Source: Clostridia bacterium
GTDB lineage: Bacteria > Bacillota > Clostridia > TANB77 > CAG-508
Reading direction: 5' to 3'
Assembly (NCBI GenBank): GCA_017934475.1
Contig: JAGBJN010000004.1
Coordinates: forward strand, 65,783-129,782
DNA length: 64,000 nucleotides
The notes under the pieces are model-generated. The model did no database searches and was not told the DNA's origin. It was given only the letters and a program-made list of their open reading frames with translations. A program made the translations under genes and the position numbers. Positions 8,772-18,900 of this stretch are shown here, piece by piece (positions within the stretch are counted from its first letter, which is position 1; every line of letters begins with the position of its first letter).

Positions 8772-9467
8772 TCAATGTCTGGTTACGTTAATCGTGATTG
8801 TTTCCACTGATCCATCATCATACTGAACCTCTACCTTATATTCCTGGTTTTCAAAAGTATCAGGATCATCATCAGGATCAAAACTAAACGTATAAATGTT
8901 ACTCCAGAACTTATTTCCATCCATGTCTTCTTTTCCCATGTTATCCGCCTTAACCGGACCATTCTGGCCAAAGCCTATTATATTTTTAGGCGAGTAAAGT
9001 GAACAACAATATTGGGTTGACATATTCATTTCTATGGAGTCCCCATCAAACAAGACATCATTCATCATCATCAATTCACCTTTTTGTGACGTTGAAACCA
9101 CCCACATAAGTTTATCATTTTGAATCTCACTAAAAACTTTCCATACAGATTCTCCACGTACATTATAGCCTGTAAAATCAAATCCCTTTATGATATTGGG
9201 ATTATCTTCTACAACAACAGCTTCTGTGGGTTCAGGCGTAGGCTCTGCTTCTTTGGTAGGCTCTTCTACAACAACTTCTGTAGGTTCTGCCTCTTTAGTA
9301 GGCTCTACTTCAGCCTTAGTAGGCTCTGCTTCCTTTGTAGGTGCAGATGAAGTTACCTGCTGAGAACTTCCCTGGTTTGTTGCGCAACCACACAACATTG
9401 ACATTACGATGGCAATTACGATTGCCAGTTTCCGGATATTCAATTGTCTGTTCTGCTTTTTCATCAT
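8772..9467 (-). CDS. Threonine/proline/glutamate-rich lipoprotein
   Basis: 231 residues. The N-terminal signal ends in a lipobox-like MLCGCA, so the protein is probably lipidated at the cysteine and anchored outside the membrane. Residues about 40-88 are a low-complexity linker built from EPTKEA/EPTE units, which probably spans the cell wall. The C-terminal domain (about 90-231) resembles the extracellular domain of the membrane protein at 2749, including GFDFTGYN and the ending VQYDDGS. No known family was recognised. It has a perfect promoter and its own terminator and is transcribed alone between two giant surface-protein genes. Base composition is higher in G and C than its neighbours. 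Confidence 0.8.
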   Translation of the reverse strand: MMKKQNRQLNIRKLAIVIAIVMSMLCGCATNQGSSQQVTSSAPTKEAEPTKAEVEPTKEAEPTEVVVEEPTKEAEPTPEPTEAVVVEDNPNIIKGFDFTGYNVRGESVWKVFSEIQNDKLMWVVSTSQKGELMMMNDVLFDGDSIEMNMSTQYCCSLYSPKNIIGFGQNGPVKADNMGKEDMDGNKFWSNIYTFSFDPDDDPDTFENQEYKVEVQYDDGSVETITINVTRH

Positions 9468-9543
9468 AGCGATTTCCTCCTTAGTGATAAAAGCAAACTG
9501 CTAGCTATACTAAAAGCCAGCTTCCAACTTGTCTACATTTTTT

Positions 9544-9572
9544 ATTATACCACTTTTTAGAATTTATGTCAA
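9544..9572 (-). promoter_or_regulatory. Consensus promoter of the lipoprotein gene
   Basis: Perfect TTGACA (9567-9572) and perfect TATAAT (9544-9549) with a 17-base spacer on the minus strand. The leader is about 70 bases long before an AGGAGG site. Confidence 0.85.
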
Positions 9573-9650
9573 CATTTGTAAAAATAATTTTGTACAAATA
9601 CATCAGTATCTATCTACTAATGTGCTTTTAATATAATAGTAGACATAAGA

Positions 9651-9676
9651 ATAGAGGTAGCATATTGCTACCCCTA
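9651..9676 (-). terminator. Hairpin after the 2064-aa gene, probable weak terminator
   Basis: Stem ATAGAGGTAGCA/TGCTACCCCTAT with one A-C mismatch and a 3-base loop, 22 bases past the stop at 9699. The following minus-strand sequence is only moderately T-rich, so termination may be partial. Confidence 0.5.
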
Positions 9677-9698
9677 TATAAATGAATATAAATTTATT

Positions 9699-12600
9699 TT
9701 ATTTTAAAATTTTCTTTTTGATAAAAACTATTGCTATAACAATTATTCCAATAGAAATGATTGCTATTATAGAAATTAATAAATACATTGATGTTTCACC
9801 AAATGGTGGTAAAATTCTTACTGTTTCTGATTCATCTGAATCCATTTCTTGTGGATCCTCAGATGGGTTTTGATTTCCAGCTACAGAAAATTCATTTCTT
9901 CTACCTACAGTATTACTTGTTTCAATAATCTCTACTTTATTGCCATATGTTAAATCATCAGTATCATTTTCTGATGTAATTAATTGAGAAAGTGTTAAAG
10001 GAACTGATATCTCGTCTTGTGCATCTCTGAAAATAGCTTCTTTATATTTTTCTGGTACAAGATTAGCACTTAATTTATCTGTGATAATTATTGTATTAAT
10101 CTTGTCTAATTCTCCATCATCAATAATCTTTTCATTTACATATTTGTTACTTGTAATATCTTTGTTAGAGATTACACTCCATTCTTTATTTTGGTTAGCA
10201 TTAAACTGTAAGTTATTAGCTACATAATCTAATACTTTATTTGCTCTTGTTGTAACAACTTTACTTGTATCTAATGATCTTTCATCTACAGTTGCACCTA
10301 GATAATAAAATCTATTATCATCATAATCAACTTCACCGACATTTCTTACTGTTACTTTGTAATCTATAGTAATTGTTGCACCATGCATTATTTCCTCATC
10401 CATTGTAAGTTGGATTAATCCATAATTTTTTGCATGTTCACTTCTTATATGTTCTATGCTACCGAATTTATTATTATCTAGCATATTGCCATCATATCCA
10501 GTATCATATTCGACATGTCTTCTCCATAATACATTATTTGTTGCTTCTTTTGCATCAAACAATATTGATCCATTTGCAAGAGTAACTTTAATATTAGTAA
10601 CTTCTTTGTTAATTGCAAGTTGACTTTCTGGCCTTTCTTCAAGTCCAAGGTTAACATTTTTAATTTCATATTTTCCTTGTCTATCATTCTCAAAATCATC
10701 TTTTATATCTGTGTCAACATCATCATACTCAAATTCTATAACCATCAAACCAGTTTCAGCAGTCATCTTAGTCTTTTCCATTAATTCTTGAAGTAATTCT
10801 GCTCTATCATTATTTGTTGGTTTATAATCAATTTTATGTGATGCTAAAACCTCAGCCTTATGGTTTTTAATACCTTCATCTTCGCCTTCTTCTCTATCAG
10901 AATAGTCTATACCTATACCATCTTCTTTATCCAAACGATCATTAGTATATGCATCTAAACCTCTTCTAATACTTTCTATATCTTTTGCATCTGAAACATT
11001 TTCTTTTGCATCTGATGCTGATATATCATATAAATAACCTTTTTGATATTTTCTTGTATATCCAGCTGTAAGTTCTGTTGGTTTTATTATTTCACCATTT
11101 TCATATCTTGTCGTTGTAACTTCAGTTGCATCAGGTAATGTTACTGTTTCATTTTTAGTAATAGTATTTTCATTGTCTTTATATGTAGATACCTCTGTTA
11201 GTTTAGGAGCTGGTTGTTTTTCTCCTGATATCCATTCAGGTTTGAATATATATTTTTTGTTTGCTTCATCCCATAGTACATATGCATATTGCCATCTATT
11301 TTCTTCTTTTTCGTCCCATAATACTAGGTTTCCGCTTCCATCTGACATTACTTTAACTGGTTGTTGCTCCCATACATAGTTTGGCTTACTTTGATCTATT
11401 CCATTTTGATATGTTGTAGATTTATAGTCGTTACCATTATATGATTTAGCATTTAATCCTTTATTTACTGAATCTGTTGTATCTGTAACTATGCTACTTA
11501 CACTAGAATCGTTATTTAGTTCACTTGGTACCACAGTTCTTACTGTATCACCATAGATGAATCTTATTACATAATTTCCTGGCATAAACGATTTAAATGC
11601 ATATTTACCTTCATAATTACCTTCAAATGTATAGTTTTCAACCATATTATTATAGTTAATTACTGGAATTTCTACATTTCTAGTTCCAGAACCAGTTCCA
11701 TTATTTATAGTTCCTTCACCTGTTACAGTAGAACCAAATTCTCTCCATACAAATTCTTTATGTGCTTCATCTACTGCTTTTTCCATTATTTCTACTAATT
11801 GAACTGTTACACCATTTATTTTTGTATCACTAGGGTTCATTTCACCATCTGCTATTGTAGCAGCATTTACCTCTTTTGTTCTTTCATCTTCCCAAACAAG
11901 TCCTTCTATGATTCTTGTATATTCATCATCTAGTAAGTGGATATTAATTGGTGGAGCTTTGTCTGTATCATTTTCAATAAGTTTTCCATCACGTTCTTGG
12001 TTACCTGGTGTTGAATTAAAGTCCACTATTCCGGCTGTTATTGTATCATTTGGTGTTCCATTTGAGAATCCTGTAAATTCATCATAAGCATTTGGTATTT
12101 TTGTTCCTTTTTCATATCTTGTAGAATATCCATTTACTTCAACTAGATTTCCTTTTTCACCAAGTATAATCCATTTTTCTCCGTCTCTTTCTTCTTTCTT
12201 AACTCTAAATGTTACGTAGAAACATGCACTTTGTCCACCACTTAAGTAAATAGAATCTGCATCATCTTTTCCTATTCCTCTAATAAATAGTTTATTCTCT
12301 CCTGCAGTATCCTTACATTCACTTGAATTTTCGTCAATAACAATATCATATCTTCCATTGCTATCACCTTTTTCAATTTCAATGTATGAACGTTCAGGTA
12401 CTACTACATATGTCTCATCAAAATAATCAACAAGTTCATCTACTCTCATTCTAATGCTCTTAGATTGATTTTGAACTCTTATTTTATATGTTACATATAC
12501 TTCTAACTCATCTGATTTACGTTTTCCGTAGTCTTCATAATTTTTACCATATTCGCTTACTTTATAAATCCAATCTGATTTATATAGTCCTCTTGAATAT

Positions 12601-15600
12601 TCTTTATCATAATATGCTTCTGCAAGTCTTACTTCTATATCCCAATTTGCTTCAATTTCATCTGTTCCACAATCTGGACATTTTAAACTCCATCTGAATG
12701 TTGTTGGATCAAGTTCATATTTTAAATCACTGTTCTTTCCAGTATGACCATTTTTACATTTAAATGTATCTAATGTGTCATAAGTATATTCATGTGTATG
12801 ATTATTTATTTCAAGTGTTACTTTTTGTATGTCTTGTTTTACTGCTATATCAGATTGTTGTCTTGGATGTAATCCTAAATTAATATAGTATGCATGTGGA
12901 TATAATGCTGTTAATTGGTTTACAATTGTATTTCCTCTTGGATAATATTGATTATTAATTAAAGCACTGTATTGTCCACTTTCTAATAACTCATCATCTA
13001 TTACAAATATGTCTGGAGTTGGATAAAAATCTGTAACTCCTTCAAGATTTTGAGTAGTTGCTATCATTTGAGAATCTATTACATAATTTGCTTTATCTCC
13101 AGTTGCACCTTTTATTAAATTTCCAAATTGATCAATTACTGCACCACTAGCTGGCATAACTAAACCAGTTTTTTCATCTACTACAGGTTTTGGTGAATAT
13201 TCACCATTATCTTGTAATGTATATCCTAATAATTCCATTTTGGTGAATGTTCTTCTTTCTTGTCCACTTGCACTTACATAGTTCTTATTTGCTGAATTAA
13301 TTGTTCCAAATCTATTATTAAATGCAACTCTTTCTCCTCTCTTATCTGTAGCATTTGAATTAATCTTCCAATTGCCTTTTGCCCAACCATTTGTTGTATC
13401 TTTTGGAGATGTATATCTTGTTGGCTCATAGTATTGTCCATTATATGTAAATGATACATAATATAAGAACATTGGAGATAAGTCTTTAAATCTATATTCT
13501 CCTACTTCTAATTCCGCTGTTTTTTGAGCACTTGTATATGTTTCTTTTACAAATACAGTATCATATACTTTATCTATACTTGCTCTATATAGATTAACCT
13601 TTACATTAGGTACTTTTACTTCATTTTCATCTGCGCTATATATTCCATTATATTCGCCTTCTTTTCCAGAATCTACATCAAGGAATACATGTCCACCTAA
13701 TTCCATAGAAAGATCTATATCTACGCTATCTTCTGTAATAACGTATTCTCTCCATGCATTTTCATCATATCCTGCTTCTAAATCTCCCCACATTTGCTCA
13801 GTTTGATTTTCATAATACTTACCTGTTACAGTAAGTGGTTGAGCATGTTGAGTTCCTAGTACCTTATCTGCCATTTTAATATATGCTACTGATACAGGAA
13901 CACGATAAACTTTTACTATTTCGTCATTCCAATAATCTGTATAATTTACATCTCCACTATGGTCTGTATACGTTCCTTTACTATGGTCATTAGGATCATT
14001 CCATTCTTGTTTATCCTTACTATGATCAGTTCCTGATTTACTTCCTCCTTCTTTCCATTTAACAGTATATGTAATATGTCCAGTTGCTGCTTTATGTGTT
14101 TCTCCACAATATTCGCATTCATAATCTCCTGTAAATCTATAAAATCCAGCGTATTGGTAATTATTTACTTCTGATGCATATTCTTCTGTATGTGCATGAG
14201 ATTTCTCGATATGTTCAAATTTTGCACCAAACGTAATTTTTGTTGTATCTAATCCTATTTTATTTGCATCTAATAATATAAAGAATGATTGTCCTTGATT
14301 TGGATATTCTTTTAACATACCATTAGATTTTACACCTTCACCATCTAATACTATTTTAAAATCATAATTTGTTTTACCATCTACCGCTTCAGCATATACA
14401 AGTTCTGTGCCTCCAGCAGTTATTGTTAAAGCTTTTACATAATTTATATCTTCTATATATTTATAGTCTAAACTATATGGTCCTAATATATATTGTCTAT
14501 TTGTTCTATCTACTATTACTTGCGCTACAGAATCATTAATTTTAGCACTATATCCACTTTCTATTTCATTTAAAAATTCTACATATTCGTTTGCTTTATC
14601 ACGAAGTACTTTTCCCATAGGTTGTAAATTTTCTTCACGTGGTTTTTTCCCTTTAGTTCCTTCTGTTCTATCGCTTGTAACACCATGTTCATATAACAAT
14701 AGCCAGTAAGCTGATTGTATATCAGTTAAAGAGTATTTTCTACTATATGCTGGAAGTCCATATGCATTTTCAGAAGCTGAAAATATAAATGAATACCAGT
14801 TATCATCATAATTTCTTTCTTGATCCCACTTATAACCATCTTGTAAATGTTCTTCTGTTTCAACTGACATAATTAATTCACCATGGTCAGCTGTCTTAGT
14901 TGGTTTAACCTCATGTTCTGGACTCCATGCCATACCACCATCTTTTGTAACATAAAATCCTCCACCATAATGTCCAGCATTTGCATTTTGCATTGTCTCC
15001 ATAACAGTTTTCATTGCACCTTGAAATCTTAAAGCATATTCACGTCGATCAAATTCTTGATCTTTGAAAAAAGCTGCATTCAGCTCTCCAGTAGCGTTCC
15101 AAAAATTAACAGCACATAAAGAATTGTAAGTTAGAGGTACACCTTCTACATTAGTACCACTATATTCATATGTTACTTCAACACTGTTTGATGACTTTAG
15201 TATGTCACCTGTCCTATCTCTCCCTGGATTTGAATAATACCTTTTATTATTATCATTTAAATTTTTCACCCAAAATTTCTTTATTGCTTTAAGACCTTCC
15301 CATGCTTGATACCCAAGTGTCAAACCTTCATAATTAAGAGAGGCTTCACGAGTATATCTTAATTTTGCTGTTCCTACTGCAGGTATTGGATATACCTCTT
15401 CATCAAATTCTGAGAATTTAACTGGCATATTATATCCACGACAATATACTACACTACCATTTACATTTGCAAGCCATCTTCTAGTTGATAAGTCCCATCT
15501 GTTTCCTCCAGATTCCAAATCAACATTTCTTGCAACATATTTTTCTTGATCTTCTCTACCAAAATATTGTGGAAGAAGACCATATCCATCTACAAATAAA

Positions 15601-15893
15601 TGCTCTGGTAATAATCTATCTCCTCTTTTATACATATGTCCTGCATCATATTGACTATCTTCTGTAACTATCAGTGTATATTCAACCGTTCCAGATTCTT
15701 CGTTTATAGTAAGTTTATAAACACCTGGAACTCTTACTGGTGTTTGTTCTACACCATTTACAGATTTAGTAAGTGTTGAATATGCTTCATATCTTGTTTC
15801 TCTTTCTTCTTCTGTTTCTGCATAAACACTTATTCCTAATATACACAATATAGCGATTATTAGTAGAATAACTTTACTAAATTTTGTTTTCAT
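9699..15893 (-). CDS. Giant SdrD-B-like surface protein, paralogue of the 3662 gene
   Basis: 2064 residues, the largest protein in the window. Signal peptide 1-25 (cut after SVYA). The N-terminal region has C151 in VVYCRGYN and a DIQSAYW motif (Q393, A395, W397), matching the Cys and (T/I)QxA-x-W pattern of thioester adhesin domains. Around 589-597 is CEYC followed by GETH. SdrD-B-like domains start near 735 (LGGHVFLDVDSG) and near 1345 (IIEGLVWEDERTKE). The zinc-ribbon-like block of the paralogue is partly conserved: one pair is CPDC (about 1071-1074), the other has become C-x3-H (about 1044-1048). The tail is LPPFGETS, a hydrophobic helix and KKKILK. It begins 18 bases after the stop of the 1678-residue gene, so the two are probably co-transcribed. 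Confidence 0.85.
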   Translation of the reverse strand: MKTKFSKVILLIIAILCILGISVYAETEEERETRYEAYSTLTKSVNGVEQTPVRVPGVYKLTINEESGTVEYTLIVTEDSQYDAGHMYKRGDRLLPEHLFVDGYGLLPQYFGREDQEKYVARNVDLESGGNRWDLSTRRWLANVNGSVVYCRGYNMPVKFSEFDEEVYPIPAVGTAKLRYTREASLNYEGLTLGYQAWEGLKAIKKFWVKNLNDNNKRYYSNPGRDRTGDILKSSNSVEVTYEYSGTNVEGVPLTYNSLCAVNFWNATGELNAAFFKDQEFDRREYALRFQGAMKTVMETMQNANAGHYGGGFYVTKDGGMAWSPEHEVKPTKTADHGELIMSVETEEHLQDGYKWDQERNYDDNWYSFIFSASENAYGLPAYSRKYSLTDIQSAYWLLLYEHGVTSDRTEGTKGKKPREENLQPMGKVLRDKANEYVEFLNEIESGYSAKINDSVAQVIVDRTNRQYILGPYSLDYKYIEDINYVKALTITAGGTELVYAEAVDGKTNYDFKIVLDGEGVKSNGMLKEYPNQGQSFFILLDANKIGLDTTKITFGAKFEHIEKSHAHTEEYASEVNNYQYAGFYRFTGDYECEYCGETHKAATGHITYTVKWKEGGSKSGTDHSKDKQEWNDPNDHSKGTYTDHSGDVNYTDYWNDEIVKVYRVPVSVAYIKMADKVLGTQHAQPLTVTGKYYENQTEQMWGDLEAGYDENAWREYVITEDSVDIDLSMELGGHVFLDVDSGKEGEYNGIYSADENEVKVPNVKVNLYRASIDKVYDTVFVKETYTSAQKTAELEVGEYRFKDLSPMFLYYVSFTYNGQYYEPTRYTSPKDTTNGWAKGNWKINSNATDKRGERVAFNNRFGTINSANKNYVSASGQERRTFTKMELLGYTLQDNGEYSPKPVVDEKTGLVMPASGAVIDQFGNLIKGATGDKANYVIDSQMIATTQNLEGVTDFYPTPDIFVIDDELLESGQYSALINNQYYPRGNTIVNQLTALYPHAYYINLGLHPRQQSDIAVKQDIQKVTLEINNHTHEYTYDTLDTFKCKNGHTGKNSDLKYELDPTTFRWSLKCPDCGTDEIEANWDIEVRLAEAYYDKEYSRGLYKSDWIYKVSEYGKNYEDYGKRKSDELEVYVTYKIRVQNQSKSIRMRVDELVDYFDETYVVVPERSYIEIEKGDSNGRYDIVIDENSSECKDTAGENKLFIRGIGKDDADSIYLSGGQSACFYVTFRVKKEERDGEKWIILGEKGNLVEVNGYSTRYEKGTKIPNAYDEFTGFSNGTPNDTITAGIVDFNSTPGNQERDGKLIENDTDKAPPINIHLLDDEYTRIIEGLVWEDERTKEVNAATIADGEMNPSDTKINGVTVQLVEIMEKAVDEAHKEFVWREFGSTVTGEGTINNGTGSGTRNVEIPVINYNNMVENYTFEGNYEGKYAFKSFMPGNYVIRFIYGDTVRTVVPSELNNDSSVSSIVTDTTDSVNKGLNAKSYNGNDYKSTTYQNGIDQSKPNYVWEQQPVKVMSDGSGNLVLWDEKEENRWQYAYVLWDEANKKYIFKPEWISGEKQPAPKLTEVSTYKDNENTITKNETVTLPDATEVTTTRYENGEIIKPTELTAGYTRKYQKGYLYDISASDAKENVSDAKDIESIRRGLDAYTNDRLDKEDGIGIDYSDREEGEDEGIKNHKAEVLASHKIDYKPTNNDRAELLQELMEKTKMTAETGLMVIEFEYDDVDTDIKDDFENDRQGKYEIKNVNLGLEERPESQLAINKEVTNIKVTLANGSILFDAKEATNNVLWRRHVEYDTGYDGNMLDNNKFGSIEHIRSEHAKNYGLIQLTMDEEIMHGATITIDYKVTVRNVGEVDYDDNRFYYLGATVDERSLDTSKVVTTRANKVLDYVANNLQFNANQNKEWSVISNKDITSNKYVNEKIIDDGELDKINTIIITDKLSANLVPEKYKEAIFRDAQDEISVPLTLSQLITSENDTDDLTYGNKVEIIETSNTVGRRNEFSVAGNQNPSEDPQEMDSDESETVRILPPFGETSMYLLISIIAIISIGIIVIAIVFIKKKILK

Positions 15894-15911
15894 TTATGAT
15901 CTCCCTCCTTC

Positions 15912-18900
15912 CTATCTTAATACTTTCTTTTTAATTATTATTGCGCTTATACCAATAACGGCTATTATTCCAAGTGATAATGCTACAAACATTATTGCCT
16001 CACCTGTTTTTACTGTTATAAGTATATCTGCTGATGAAATATCATCCTCTTCTGTTGCCTTATTTGCTACTTTTGAATCTATATCTTTTAGTCCTAGATC
16101 ATTATAGCTTTCATAAATTTCTGCAGTATTACTCATTAACCCTAAAGACTCAGAACTCATTTTCTTCGTTAATACTAATGTTACTTCTTTTGTTTCTCCT
16201 GGTTTAAGTAATGTATCTGCCAAGCTTGAGTTTAATATTTCTCTATCTTGAGATATATACCAATCAGGATTTAAATCCGTAGTAAATTTCATTTCTTTTG
16301 GTATATAATCTGCAATTTTCTTAACATATCCTGCTACTCCACCTTCGTTTGTAACAGCAATCTTATATTCTACAACGATTGTTGTATCATTTACTTTTGA
16401 ACCTACTAAATCTTTTTTAGCAAGTTTTGTTCTATTATAATCTGTTGTTTCGGTTTTCTCGCTATCTTGAACTGTTATTTTAGATACCGTTTTATCCAAT
16501 CTTAAATCAAATTTTGGATTTTCTACTAAACCTAAATCTATATTATATACGTTAGTATTTTGAACTACTATTTCTTCTGTAATTCCTGCTAATCTGTTTT
16601 CTCCATCAATTACTATTTCTTTATCTATTGCATCTGAATTTGAATCAGTTGCTACACCGTCTTTTTGATATGTTGTAGCACTATAATTTGCAGTATCATA
16701 TAAGAATATTACTGTATATTTTCCTTGAGGTACATTTATAAAACTGTATAATCCATCACTATTTGTTGTTGATACTAACATTTCTCCTAATTCATTTGTA
16801 ACAACTTTTCCAGTTGTATTATTGAATAATAGTACATCTACATTTTTTACTTTTTCTTCATCTGCATCTTTTATTCCGTTAGAGTTTTTATCTAGCCAAA
16901 CAACACCCATAATTCTTTTTGTTAAATCTGAGAATGGTTTATCTCCTTCATCATCTGATGGATTATTTGGATTTCTCTCTATTGCTTTTATAGTATGTGT
17001 AATTCTATTACTTTCAACTTCTTCCATATTTGAGTATTTTAGTTTTAAGTAATTAGTTATTTCTTTTTCTTCATCTAATGCCTTAGCAGATACTAAAACA
17101 TCTACTTTTACTTTTTCTCTTGAATCAAAATCTATTGTTGTTATTGGATTACCACTTTCATCTTTCGTAAATTTATTTGTTTTTGTACCACCTTCAGCTG
17201 TTACTTCCATTCTTGAAAATACTAATTCTTTTGGTAAAATATCTGTTATTTGTACATCATCTAATGCTAATCTTGATAAATTTTCTATTTCAAATGAATA
17301 TATAAAATCTTCTCCTGGTAATATATCTGCACTCGCTGGTATTGATGATGTTTGTGTTATTTTAAATCCAGGTTTACCAATTCTTACATTTGAGAATGAT
17401 ACTCTTTGAGCTCTTGCATCTCTTCCAGATAAAGTTGCTTCAACATTTATAACTTTATCATATACATTTGTTTCAAGTTTATTTACTTTTACTGTAATAT
17501 ATACTTGTTTTTCAAGTTGAGTATCAACCTCAGGGAAGTTAACTGTTAGTCTTCTTGTAATTGGATTATAACTTGAAGTAACAGTATTTGTAATATCACT
17601 TTCAACTCCCAATTTTGTGGTCTTAACCTCCACATTTTTATATTCTATATCCTTTGGAATATCTAGTTCTAATTTTACATCTTTTTCTGATTTATCAAGT
17701 TCTTCTGTTTCTTCATTATAGCTTCCATTTGCTACAAATCCAACATAATATTGGAATTCATCCTCTTCTTGAATTACATCTGCTTTTGAGATAATTGTTG
17801 TTGAAGTTGTGAAATATGTTTTTAATATAGTATGTTTAACAACAATATCTTCTAATGTTTTACTTATATTATCTGAAGTAATTTGGAATTTTGTTTCTGC
17901 TACTTCTCTATCTTCTAGAGTGTTTGTTGTAACTAATCCGATTTGTTTTGTTATAGTTCCACCAGCTGGAATATTTCCTATTTCTATAGTTGAACTATCA
18001 TTTACAAGCATAAAGCAATTTATATCTACAATTTTTGCAACTACATTATTTGCAGTTTCTGTCCCAACATTCTTTATTGTTAAAGTAAGATTTACTTCAT
18101 CACCTTTTACTAATTCTTTATCTTCTGCTGTATCAGATGTAACATTAACATCTAATACTGGTCCAGTTCCTGTACTTAATCCAAATATTGTTGAAACTTC
18201 TTTATCTTGAATTGTTCCCGTAGCTAAATTATTATTAAAGTATGCTATATAATTTGCTACTGCAAATTGGTTATATTCTAAGTTGGCAGGTACAGCTACT
18301 CTATATGAAAAACCTAATGCTTCTGCTGTTTGCATTGTATAATTTTCTACCACTATTAAATAAGATTTTACTTTTTTAAAGTCTGTTGGCTGTAATGTCC
18401 ATCCATTTGATTCTAATGTTAAATCTTTTGTTGCAGTTCCATTTTCAGAATAGTATACTTTTACTTTATTTGAATCAATTCCACTTGTTGTAATTTCACC
18501 TACTAAAGGTATGTTTATATTTGAATTTAAATCACTACCTGTTTCTACTTCTTTATTTCCTGCAAATAAAGTTCTTCCTAATACTACTAAATTATCTATT
18601 GTATTATTATAGTTGTTTAACACTGTCATATTAAATGTAGCAGTTCTTGGATCTGCCATTGTTGCTATTCTTGCTGCTGATGATTCTTCACTTATAACTG
18701 TTACCTCTTCTGCTCCTTCAGCATAATCAGATACTGAAGATATTGTCACAACTCCTGTTGGTGCAACTACATCTACTGGTGCACCAAGTGTTTTTTCTTC
18801 ATTTTCTATATAATTATTTGTATAAGTCATTATAATTTTATCTTGTTTACTTGCTGTTAATTTATTTAATGTAATATCCGCTGTTATAGTAAGATTTATA

